A stretch of DNA of 7,416 nucleotides, taken from NCBI GenBank assembly GCA_947483545.1, contig CANKNP010000271.1:1-7416 (forward strand), in the 5' to 3' direction. The stretch is from Deltaproteobacteria bacterium (GTDB taxonomy: Bacteria; Myxococcota; UBA796; SXON01). Numbering within the stretch: the first letter of the stretch is position 1; each line of letters begins with the position of its first letter. The notes beneath the pieces were generated by a model. That model searched no databases and was not told the origin of the DNA. It saw only the letters and a list, made by a program, of their open reading frames with translations. Positions 1 through 6,364 of this stretch are shown in pieces. Both the position numbers and the translations under genes were made by a program.

Positions 1-702
1 GGGCATCGGCTGCGGGGGGCAAGCCCCCCGGTTCAAGGTCGCCCGTGCGCGCGCACGGGGTGGCGAGAAACTTCGCGACATGCCATACCCCTGCAACCGC
101 GCGAGCATGAGCTGCCCCATGCTCTCGGTGCGGGAGCAGATGTTCTTGATCTGGCTCTGCAGCAGGTTGTAGAGCACGACGGCGGGGATCGCGACGGCGA
201 GGCCCATCGCAGTGGAGACCAGGGCCTCGGAGATGCCGGACATGACGGCCCCGGCGTTGTCCCCCGCCGCGCCGCCCGTGGTGAGCGACAGGTCGTGGAA
301 GGCCTTGATGATGCCGAGCACCGTGCCGAACAGCCCGATGAACGGCACGTTCGACGCGACGGTCCCGACGATCAGCACGCCCCTCTCGAGGCGGACTCTC
401 TCGAATTGGAGCGTTCCCACCATCGCCGCTTCCGCACCGGCGATCTTGCCATCCGCCGCGACGCTCAACCCCGCGCGGATCACCCGCGCCTCCAGCCCCT
501 TCATGTCCTTGAGCGCGGCGTCGAGCTTCTCGCGCTCGCCGCCCATCAGGAATGCGCCCATCGCAGCTTCAAACGCGCCGGACGGAGAGCGGTTGAGTAG
601 GAAATAGACGGCTCGCTCCAATGCAAGCGCGAGGCACACCACGGACAGGCCGACCATCAGCCAGAGCACCCAGCCAGCACCCAGCAACGCGAACTGGGAC
701 AT
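1..702 (-). CDS. MotA/TolQ/ExbB family proton-channel protein, 3' end cut by window edge
   Basis: Inner-membrane channel subunit of the ExbB/TolQ/MotA family. Such proteins pair with an ExbD/TolR-like partner and use the proton gradient to energise TonB- or Tol-type work at the outer membrane. The frame starts MSQFALLGAGWVLWL and is open for 234 codons with no stop before the edge. TM1 lies at about residues 5-27, followed by a cytoplasmic stretch (about 28-107). The two conserved family helices follow: one around residues 109-135 containing VPFIGLFGTVLGIIKAF, and one around 157-181 containing SEALVSTAMGLAVAIPAVV. The domain normally ends near residue 207. The remaining residues are Pro/Arg/Ala-rich and are encoded across two GC palindromes, so this tail may be an added extension. 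No strong ribosome binding site is seen. The gene lies 91 bp downstream of the nucleotidyltransferase on the same strand. The specific partner system lies off the window, so exbB versus tolQ cannot be decided. Confidence 0.88.
   Translation of the reverse strand, partial: MSQFALLGAGWVLWLMVGLSVVCLALALERAVYFLLNRSPSGAFEAAMGAFLMGGEREKLDAALKDMKGLEARVIRAGLSVAADGKIAGAEAAMVGTLQFERVRLERGVLIVGTVASNVPFIGLFGTVLGIIKAFHDLSLTTGGAAGDNAGAVMSGISEALVSTAMGLAVAIPAVVLYNLLQSQIKNICSRTESMGQLMLARLQGYGMSRSFSPPRARARATLNRGACPPQPMP
13..30. repeat. GC hairpin CGGGGGGC-AA-GCCCCCCG
   Basis: Perfect 8-bp inverted repeat with a 2-nt centre (in practice a CAAG loop closed by six G-C pairs). It falls inside the open C-terminal tail of the ExbB-like frame. 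There is no T-tract after it on the minus strand within the window, so it is not clearly a terminator. The 11 bases at 14-24 recur in inverted orientation at 1449-1459, which hints at a dispersed GC-rich repeat. Confidence 0.6.
42..59. repeat. 18-bp perfect palindrome
   Basis: CCCGTGCGCGCGCACGGG is its own reverse complement over all 18 bases. It lies 11 bp from the hairpin at 13-30, and both fall in the part of the ExbB-like frame that encodes the non-conserved Arg/Ala/Pro tail. Possible roles are a fold-back element, a protein-binding site or part of a dispersed palindromic repeat. Nothing in the window decides between these. Confidence 0.6.
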
Positions 703-793
703 CTTCTGCTCAAGCAACAACGGCAGCCTCCGAAGGGCGCGGGTAGCTAATCTGGCGAGGCGTAGGGTGCCGGATCGTGACGGGAGGAGACGC

Positions 794-1429
794 TCAGTCG
801 GCCTCGCTCTCGTCGGCCTCGATCTGCTCGTTCACGATCTCGGTCCACAGCGGCAGCAGGGCTTCGTCGCCAACGTCCAGGAGCCTGTCCGCGACCACGC
901 CATGCTCGGATCGGAGGTGCGGGAAGACGTTGAGGAGGCGGTGGAGATCCAGCCTGTCCGAGAGCCCTTTCTCCCGGCCCCGACGCGCGGCCAGACTGGC
1001 GACCTTCATCGCGATCAGCGGGACGAGCTCAAGAATGCGAACGCCCTCGACCTCGATGAACGCGGGCAGCACACCGACATGTCGGACGTCGACGAGATGC
1101 CGGTTCTTCGCGTCACGAAGCTGGTAGATCCGGAATCCGATCCCGGGCTCGACCTCACGCACGCGGACCGCGATGTGAAAGGTGTCGCCGAGGTGCTTTC
1201 GAAGGGCTTCGGCGAATCGCCGCCCGTCGGTGGTCAACACGTCCACGTCCTGCGTCATCCGCTCGACATGTGCGTAGGCGTTGACCGCGTGGGCCCCGAA
1301 AATGACGGCGTCTGACCTGCCGGAAAGGAACGTGGCGACCTCCCGAAAGATCACGGCGAGCGGGAGATCTTCCTTCGTCATGAACTCACGGAGGGTGAGG
1401 GGGGCGTCGTTCAGGAGCACGAACGGCAT
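794..1429 (-). CDS. AbiEii/AbiGii-like nucleotidyltransferase
   Basis: A 211-residue protein of the minimal nucleotidyltransferase fold. Residues 44-65 read as the family signature: a GA/GG turn (G45-A46), then AVNAYAHVER and T59-x-D61-V-D63, where the two aspartates would be the metal ligands. A second typical element is K142 in AMKVASLAARR, followed by K154 and D158-x-x-D161-L, as in AbiEii-type proteins where the helical half carries K...D..DL. Toxins of this family modify tRNA or other targets by adding nucleotides, but many solo homologues are uncharacterised. The ATG at 1429 was chosen because upstream codons in the frame are Arg/Pro/Gly-rich and lie over the divergent intergenic region; M17 (1381) is an alternative start. 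No AbiEi-like winged-helix antitoxin is next to it: upstream is the divergent ATKSG protein gene, downstream is the ExbB-like gene. The C-terminus is acidic (EADESEAD). Confidence 0.78.
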   Translation of the reverse strand: MPFVLLNDAPLTLREFMTKEDLPLAVIFREVATFLSGRSDAVIFGAHAVNAYAHVERMTQDVDVLTTDGRRFAEALRKHLGDTFHIAVRVREVEPGIGFRIYQLRDAKNRHLVDVRHVGVLPAFIEVEGVRILELVPLIAMKVASLAARRGREKGLSDRLDLHRLLNVFPHLRSEHGVVADRLLDVGDEALLPLWTEIVNEQIEADESEAD

Positions 1430-1578
1430 TCTACCATGGGGATTCGGCGCTTGCCCCCCGGCGGAGCCAGGCGTACGATCCCAGCGTCTCCTACCCAGAC
1501 GACGACGGGGACGGACCACGGTATCGACGCGGTCGCGGGCGCGGGGGATGTCGATGGCGACGGTGATACACGGCGTCC

Positions 1579-2034
1579 ATGCCCCGCTCTCCTTGGATCC
1601 GCGCCATCGCCATCGCCTGGGCCGTCGGCCTGCTCCTCTGGGCCGTTGGCCGTGCACAGGGGTGGTTCACAACACCTGCGCCGCACGCCCCCATCGTCAC
1701 GATCTCCGATGTTCCTCCGCCGCCGATTCCGACCGTGCCGAGCGTCAACCTGTCCGCCACCAAGTCCGGCGAGGTGCTTCCAACGGCGCAGGGCGTCCCT
1801 GCTGAGCACACCCTCCAGGACATCCTCGGCGAGTTGACGGCTGACGATCTCTCCGCCACCAAGTCCGGCAAGGTGCTCATCCGGCCCCCGCCCGCCCCCC
1901 TGCAGCCAATCCCCGCCACCAAGTCCGGGATCCTCAACATGGGGCGCGGCACCAGGCTTGAGGGCACGGAGCTGCCCCAAACGAACGCCGAGCAGCAGTC
2001 CAACCCACCCCCCGAGCCCGCGACCCAGAAGTGA
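1579..2034 (+). CDS. Small single-span membrane protein with three ATKSG repeats, unknown function
   Basis: A 151-residue protein I do not recognise as a named family. The N-terminus has Arg3 and Arg8 followed by a hydrophobic segment at about residues 9-24 (AIAIAWAVGLLLWAVG), which looks like a signal anchor. The rest is hydrophilic and Pro-rich (PPPPIP at about 46-51, PPPAP at 103-107, PPPEP at 143-147). Three copies of a short motif stand out: LSATKSGEVL (58-67), LSATKSGKVL (91-100) and IPATKSGILN (111-120). An in-frame TGA at 1564 fixes the ATG at 1579 as the only ATG start. No good Shine-Dalgarno sequence is visible. Its stop overlaps the GTG start of the hydroxylase gene (GTGA), so the two are probably translated together and may act together at the membrane. 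Codon third positions are strongly G/C, as in neighbouring genes. A minus-strand frame over the same DNA repeats PDLVA, but the plus-strand reading has a sensible membrane segment and coupling. Confidence 0.68.
   Translation: MPRSPWIRAIAIAWAVGLLLWAVGRAQGWFTTPAPHAPIVTISDVPPPPIPTVPSVNLSATKSGEVLPTAQGVPAEHTLQDILGELTADDLSATKSGKVLIRPPPAPLQPIPATKSGILNMGRGTRLEGTELPQTNAEQQSNPPPEPATQK
1753..1929 (+). repeat. Three spaced 18-bp repeats encoding (S/P)ATKSG
   Basis: The 18-mer TCCGCCACCAAGTCCGGC is identical at 1753-1770 and 1852-1869. A copy with one difference at each end lies at 1912-1929. Spacing is 99 bp and then 60 bp, both multiples of three, so each copy encodes the same motif in the same frame. 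Near-identity at nucleotide level, beyond what the protein motif needs, suggests recent duplication or gene conversion. Confidence 0.85.
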
Positions 2035-2960
2035 ACGGTCTCCTCGCCTTGTTCGGCGACGCGATCTTCAATCTGGCCCTCGTCGCCGCGATCTTCGTGC
2101 CGTTGGAGCTCGCCTCCCCCGCCCGGCCGGGTTCCACGCGATCCCCGTTCGAGGCCGGGCAGGATCTCGCCTTCTACGCCGGTCAGACCCTGATCTTCCT
2201 GCCCGTCGTGGCCATCCTCCTCGGCCTCCTCGCGGCCCCCCTCGCCGATTCTCCCGCCCCGCGAGGGCGCGGGCCGGGATTATCGGCCAGTGTTGGCGAG
2301 GAACGCCCGCATTCGCGGGCTTGTGCTCGCGTCCCTTCGGCCGGGTCCGGCGCTACCGCGCCGTTCCCGCCCGGGACGCAAACACGGGAGCCAGCTTTGA
2401 AGGCGCGCACTTCGTGCCGCCTTCAATTCTGGCTCCCCATTCCGACGTTCCACGCGCTCCCCGCGCTGGTGCAGATCGCCATCGCCGTGATCCTCGCGGA
2501 CTTCTGCGCCTATTGGGGCCACCGCGCGCAGCATCGGATCCCGCTGCTATGGCGCTTCCACGCCGTTCATCACACGTCCACCGAGGTGAACTGGCTCGCG
2601 GCCTACCGGGAGCACCCGCTCGACGGGCTCTACACCCAGGCGCTCGTCAACCTGCCCGCGATCCTGCTTGGGGTAGACTTCGGCGCCTGGCTCGGGGTCG
2701 TGGTGTTCCGAGGGGCGTGGGCCATCTTCGTGCACAGCAATGTCCACGTGCCGCTCGGTCCGCTCAAATGGCTGTTTGGCGCACCCGAGTTTCACCGCGC
2801 CCACCACGCCGTGGACGCCCGCGGGCACTACGCGAACCTCGCGCCCTGGCTGGACGTGCTGTTCGGGACGCATGGGCCGGCTGGGGAGCCGACGCGGTTC
2901 GGGGTTGAAGGCGTTCCCCCCAGGACGTGGTGGGGGCTCGTCTCGCGAGGGTGCCGTTGA
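2031..2960 (+). CDS. Fatty acid hydroxylase / sterol desaturase family di-iron membrane enzyme with in-frame insertion
   Basis: A 309-residue integral membrane oxygenase of the sterol desaturase/fatty acid hydroxylase superfamily. The family uses two irons held by histidine boxes to hydroxylate or desaturate lipids, sterols or carotenoid-like substrates. The histidine boxes are complete: H164-RAQ-H168, H177-AV-H180-H181, H235-SNV-H239 and H255-RA-H258-H259, with H266 and H281 further on. Hydrophobic segments lie at about residues 11-27, 52-70, 143-161 and 204-233. The family-typical VPLE occurs at residues 23-26. The start is GTG at 2031, overlapping the upstream stop (GTGA), so translation is probably coupled to the ATKSG-repeat protein. 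Residues about 74-133 are the anomaly: Pro/Arg/Ala/Ser-rich, unlike a membrane enzyme, and encoded by heavily palindromic DNA. The homologous family goes almost directly from the LLAAPLAD region to the PxFHALP region. The substrate cannot be told from sequence. Activity depends on whether the extra loop is tolerated, but its placement between membrane segments and upstream of the boxes makes that plausible. Confidence 0.85.
   Translation: MNGLLALFGDAIFNLALVAAIFVPLELASPARPGSTRSPFEAGQDLAFYAGQTLIFLPVVAILLGLLAAPLADSPAPRGRGPGLSASVGEERPHSRACARVPSAGSGATAPFPPGTQTREPALKARTSCRLQFWLPIPTFHALPALVQIAIAVILADFCAYWGHRAQHRIPLLWRFHAVHHTSTEVNWLAAYREHPLDGLYTQALVNLPAILLGVDFGAWLGVVVFRGAWAIFVHSNVHVPLGPLKWLFGAPEFHRAHHAVDARGHYANLAPWLDVLFGTHGPAGEPTRFGVEGVPPRTWWGLVSRGCR
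2250..2437. repeat. Palindromic structured element inserted in frame in the hydroxylase gene
   Basis: Consecutive inverted repeats, as seen by eye: 2253-2260 with 2265-2273 (CCCGCCCC/GGGcGCGGG, GCGA loop); 2272-2276 with 2284-2288 (GGCCG/CGGCC), overlapping the first; 2296-2300 with 2326-2330 (GCGAG/CTCGC) enclosing 2305-2310 with 2315-2320 (GCCCGC-ATTC-GCGGGC); 2330-2335 with 2373-2378 (CGTCCC/GGGACG) enclosing CGGG/CCCG and CGGCG/CGCCG; and a 52-nt hairpin 2386-2437 pairing GGGAGCCAG with CTGGCTCCC, then TTGAAGGCG with CGCCTTCAA, then GCAC with GTGC. The reading frame stays open through all of it. ATTCT occurs at 2248-2252 and again at 2426-2430, but the 178-bp spacing is not a multiple of three, so it may be chance rather than a target duplication. 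Exact borders are uncertain. Confidence 0.75.
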
Positions 2961-2991
2961 GATTGTCACCGCCTGCCTCCTCATCTTCCCC

Positions 2992-3015
2992 TCCGCGTCT
3001 CCGTGTCTCCCTGTT
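2992..3015. repeat. Three 8-bp tandem units TCCGCGTC/TCCGTGTC/TCCCTGTT
   Basis: Three adjacent degenerate octamers follow the hydroxylase stop. Read on the minus strand they give a pattern of GGAGACACGGAGACGCGGAG type. From general experience this is a recurrent intergenic low-complexity motif in diverse environmental bacteria that yields spurious DTETRRG-like peptides. I cannot confirm here whether it is repeated in this genome. Confidence 0.5.
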
Positions 3016-3052
3016 TCGTCCTACTCTTTTCGCCCCAGTGTGGCGTAGACCC

Positions 3053-3124
3053 CGGGACCACGTCCTTCGCCGCGATCTCCAGCCCGGCCTCCCGGATCGC
3101 GTGCAACACCGCGGAGGGCACCAT
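3053..3124 (-). pseudogene. Possible relic of a coding sequence
   Basis: On the minus strand an ATG at 3124 opens MVPSAVLHAIREAGLEIAAK, then DVVPG. Nearly every codon over these two dozen residues ends in G or C, and the peptide has the look of an amphipathic helix from a real protein. After about 3053 the frame runs into the tandem-repeat region and reads as nonsense (ending TETRRGR at 2981). No ribosome binding site is visible. It could be the end of a decayed gene, a very small gene, or chance in GC-rich DNA. The protein family is not recognised. Confidence 0.22.
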
Positions 3125-3313
3125 CAGGAGAGGAAGCGGCGGGGGTGGACATGGCCGCGAGTCTACCAGCGGCGCCGCCGTGTGGTGGGACGACATGGAG
3201 CGCCACTATGATGCGCCGTTGGATTACTGAGCTAAAAAGCACTGCGTAAAGTTTTTCGCACTTTCACACTGACCCCGTAGTCACTTTGCAAAACCGGTGG
3301 TACATCGTGAAAG

Positions 3314-3817
3314 ATGCTCACGCGCCGCCACCTCCTGCAGGCTTCCGCCTCGATCCTCGCCCTCTCGGGCCTGGGGGCTTGGCGAGCGCTCGATCTGCCG
3401 GCCGCCGCCGCAGGATCGGTTTGCCTCTCGGCGCCAGAGCACCTCCTCGTTCAAGCCCTGGCCGAGGCGCTCTTCCCGCCGGGGAGCAGCCTGGGCGTGA
3501 GCGCGGTCGGGATGGAGCTCGCCGCAGAGGTCGATGACTTGCTTGGCGACAGGCTTGAGCCCGTCGTTGGGCTGGTGTTCCGCTACACCCTCGCGGGCTT
3601 GAACGACGGCACGCTCGTGAGCCGCGGCGCGAGGTTCGTGAACTTGCCGCTTTCGGAGCGCGTCGATGTGTTGGCCCGCTGGGCGGAGCCCGGGGTCTTG
3701 GCCCGCCGCCTGGCCTACGATGCCCTCCGCACCGTCGTCGGCATGGTGTTCTTCTGTCGCCCGGAGGTCACCCGCGCGATCGGCTGGGCCCCGCCCTGCG
3801 CCGAGGAGGCCGCATGA
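3314..3817 (+). CDS. Tat-signal protein like gluconate 2-dehydrogenase subunit 3
   Basis: A 167-residue protein resembling the gluconate 2-dehydrogenase small subunit (subunit 3) family. Members are short Tat-exported proteins encoded next to GMC flavoenzymes; they help carry the folded FAD subunit across the inner membrane and form part of the periplasmic dehydrogenase. The N-terminus is a twin-arginine signal: T3-R4-R5-H-L-L, a hydrophobic stretch (about 8-22) and an Ala-rich end near residues 30-33. The mature part begins with the family-like L-x-APEHLLVQALAEALFPPG (about 37-56), followed by helical segments and VVGMVFFCRPEVTRAIGW near the C-terminus, where the family often has a short aromatic tail. 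The start has only a weak upstream GTGAAAG. Its TGA overlaps the ATG of the GMC gene by ATGA. Assignment rests on pattern and context, not alignment. Confidence 0.78.
   Translation: MLTRRHLLQASASILALSGLGAWRALDLPAAAAGSVCLSAPEHLLVQALAEALFPPGSSLGVSAVGMELAAEVDDLLGDRLEPVVGLVFRYTLAGLNDGTLVSRGARFVNLPLSERVDVLARWAEPGVLARRLAYDALRTVVGMVFFCRPEVTRAIGWAPPCAEEAA
3803..3809 (+). promoter_or_regulatory. Shine-Dalgarno GAGGAGG for the GMC gene
   Basis: GAGGAGG lies 4 bp before the ATG at 3814, inside the end of the upstream gene. Together with the ATGA overlap it supports 3814 as the true start and coupled translation of the two subunits. Confidence 0.7.
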
Positions 3818-5316
3818 AGTTCAAGCCCGGCCGCAATCGCCATGAGGAGTACGCTCCCCACGAGGAGATCGAGGCCGATGTGTGCATCATCGGTGGGGGT
3901 GCCGGCGGCGCGTCTGTCGCGTGCGCGCTCGCCGAAGCGGGGTTGACCGTGGTGCTGGTCGAGGAGGGCCGGAGTTGGCAGCCCCGGCAGTTCAAGCCCA
4001 CCGCAAGTTGGGCGTTCAAGCACCTCTACGCCGGGCGCGGAACGCGTGCGACACGCGGGAATTGCGTGATCCCGCTGGCGGGCGGCCGCGGGGTGGGCGG
4101 CAGCACGCTCATCAACAGCGCGATCTGCTTCAAAACCCCGGCCCCCGTACTCGCCCAATGGCGCGACGATCACGGCTGTGAGCACTTCTCCGACGAGTGG
4201 ATGAACACCTGCTTCGACCGCATCTGGACCAGCATCGGCGTGACCGTGAACCCGCCGGAGGTCCAGCGGGAGAACAACCAGGTGTTCAAGCGCGGGGCCG
4301 ACGCATTGAAGCTCGACGGCCGCTGGATGGCCCGCTCGGCGCCCGGCTGCACCGGCTGCGGCACCTGCAACCAGGGGTGTCCGACCGGCGGAAAGCTCAC
4401 GGTGGACCGGTCGTTCCTCCAGATCGCCATGGACACAGGGAACGTCGGCGTCTATGCGGACTGTCGGGTGGACGGCGTTGAGTCCCTTGGGGGTCGCATC
4501 GTCGCCGTCACGGGCCGCACGATCGAGCCCGAGCGCTACACGGATTCGGGAACTTTCCGTGTTCAAGCCAAGAAGTTCGTCTCTTGCGCCGGGGCCGTCG
4601 GCTCCCCCCGCTGGCTGATGTCCAACGCGCTGGCGAGCGGCCCCGTCGGCGAGAACTTGAGGATCCACCCAACCAGTTACGTGCTGGCCAAGTTCGAGCA
4701 GGAGATCGTGCCCTGGCACGGCGTGACCCAGGGCTTCTACGTCGATTGTTGGGACCAGGGTTTCCTGCTCCAGACCTTCTCCATGCCCCCCGACCAGTAC
4801 TACCTGTCGATCCCTTTCGGCGGCGATCCCGCCCTCGCCGTCATGCGCGATCTCCGGCACTACGCCTCCGGGGGCGTCGTGATCCACGACGAGGACTCGG
4901 TCGGCCATGTCGGATCCAACGAGCTTGTGTACTGGCTCGGCGAGCACGACAAGGGCCGCATCCTCGCAGGGCTTCGCCAGTCCGCACGCGTCTATTTTGC
5001 CGCCGGGGCGACCGAGGTGATCGTCGGCATCCACGGCGCGCCCGTGATCCACTCCCCGGACGAGATCGACACCGCGATCCGCGACGACGCCGCGCCCATC
5101 GACCTCGGGCTCTACGCCAGCCACCCCATGGGCACCTGCCGCATGGGCGCCGATCCTCGGACCACGGTGGTGGACCCGTCCGGACGCGTATGGGGCTGGG
5201 ACAACCTCTACGTGGCCGATGCCAGCGTGTTTCCGACGTCCCTCGGGGTGAACCCCCAGGTCACGGTCATGGCCTTGGGCTTGACGATCGGGAGGGAGAT
5301 CGCGAGGTCGGGCTGA
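3814..5316 (+). CDS. GMC family FAD oxidoreductase (periplasmic dehydrogenase large subunit)
   Basis: A 500-residue glucose-methanol-choline oxidoreductase that would oxidise an alcohol or sugar-type substrate with FAD. The N-terminal dinucleotide fold is clear: DVCIIG-G-G-A-G-G (residues 22-32, GxGxxG at G27, G29, G32), ending at E50 (VLVEEG), the ribose-binding acid. GGRGVGGSTLINSAICF (90-106) is the FAD-contact signature. C179-x2-C182-x2-C185-x3-C189-P forms a tight cysteine cluster of the type seen in the cholesterol-oxidase-like and long-chain alcohol oxidase branches. The C-terminal active site has H437 (SHPMGTCRMG) and N480 (GVNPQVT), the expected His/Asn pair, with D-P-S-G-R-V and NLYVADASVFPTS before the asparagine. 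It has no signal peptide of its own and is coupled to the Tat-signal protein upstream, so export as a passenger of that partner is likely. No cytochrome gene is present nearby, so the electron acceptor is unknown. The substrate is not predictable. Confidence 0.93.
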   Translation: MKFKPGRNRHEEYAPHEEIEADVCIIGGGAGGASVACALAEAGLTVVLVEEGRSWQPRQFKPTASWAFKHLYAGRGTRATRGNCVIPLAGGRGVGGSTLINSAICFKTPAPVLAQWRDDHGCEHFSDEWMNTCFDRIWTSIGVTVNPPEVQRENNQVFKRGADALKLDGRWMARSAPGCTGCGTCNQGCPTGGKLTVDRSFLQIAMDTGNVGVYADCRVDGVESLGGRIVAVTGRTIEPERYTDSGTFRVQAKKFVSCAGAVGSPRWLMSNALASGPVGENLRIHPTSYVLAKFEQEIVPWHGVTQGFYVDCWDQGFLLQTFSMPPDQYYLSIPFGGDPALAVMRDLRHYASGGVVIHDEDSVGHVGSNELVYWLGEHDKGRILAGLRQSARVYFAAGATEVIVGIHGAPVIHSPDEIDTAIRDDAAPIDLGLYASHPMGTCRMGADPRTTVVDPSGRVWGWDNLYVADASVFPTSLGVNPQVTVMALGLTIGREIARSG

Positions 5317-5322
5317 GGGGAT

Positions 5323-5350
5323 TGACCAGATCTGCCAAACTCACTTCTGG

Positions 5351-5353
<3 letters not shown>
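5323..5353. terminator. Inverted repeat between convergent genes, possible bidirectional terminator
   Basis: TGACCAGA (5323-5330) and TCTGGTCA (5346-5353) are perfect 8-bp arms around a 15-nt loop. It starts 6 bp after the GMC stop and overlaps the stop codon of the opposite-strand lipoprotein gene (5351-5353). The position suits termination in both directions, but there is no T-tract and the stem is not very GC-rich, so intrinsic termination would be weak. It could also be a regulator-binding site. Confidence 0.4.
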
Positions 5354-6307
<954 letters not shown>

Positions 6308-6332
6308 GGCATCGTGTACCTTGGCGCAGGCC

Positions 6333-6345
6333 GCATCGTCGATGC
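6333..6345. promoter_or_regulatory. Small palindrome in the divergent 57-bp intergenic region
   Basis: GCATCG-T-CGATGC, with 6-bp perfect arms, lies midway between the two divergent lipoprotein starts (6307 and 6365). The half-site GGCATCG also occurs at 6308-6314. It could be an operator for both genes. No clear -35/-10 pair was found for either direction. Confidence 0.25.
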
Positions 6346-6364
6346 CTTGGGATACGGTCGGGCG

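Larger units (their letters stand above)
2961..3313. other. Intergenic region of about 350 bp without a confident gene
   Basis: Lies between the hydroxylase stop and the dehydrogenase pair. The first part (2992-3015) has three 8-bp tandem units. Around 3050-3124 the minus strand looks like a coding relic. The last part (about 3225-3313) is markedly more A/T-rich than the rest of the window and probably holds the promoter of the 3314 gene. A weak -10-like TAAAGT sits at 3247-3252, 17 bp after a poor -35 (TTACTG, 3224-3229), so I do not call a specific promoter. Confidence 0.6.

Noticed and set aside
767..1315. Plus-strand frame of 182 codons opposite the nucleotidyltransferase
   Set aside because: Shadow frame; the minus strand carries the recognisable T-x-DVD signature.
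1430..1657. 76-codon upstream extension of the nucleotidyltransferase
   Set aside because: Arg/Gly/Pro-rich with no family similarity, and it overlaps the divergent ATKSG gene start.
1491..2003. Minus-strand frames with repeated PDLVA opposite the ATKSG gene
   Set aside because: The repeats are the complement of the ATKSG repeats. The plus frame has a membrane segment, a fixed start after an in-frame stop, and coupling to the hydroxylase.
2248..2430. ATTCT direct repeats as a target-site duplication around the palindromic element
   Set aside because: Only 5 bp, and the 178-bp spacing would not restore a reading frame after clean excision; chance is likely.
3281..3300. Sigma-54 promoter at TTTGC before the Tat protein gene
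   Set aside because: There is no GG the required distance upstream of the GC, so the -24 element is missing.
3715..5124. Long open frame of 469 codons on the minus strand opposite the GMC gene
   Set aside because: It is the antisense shadow of a well-supported GMC oxidoreductase in GC-rich DNA, and its peptide shows no recognisable domain.
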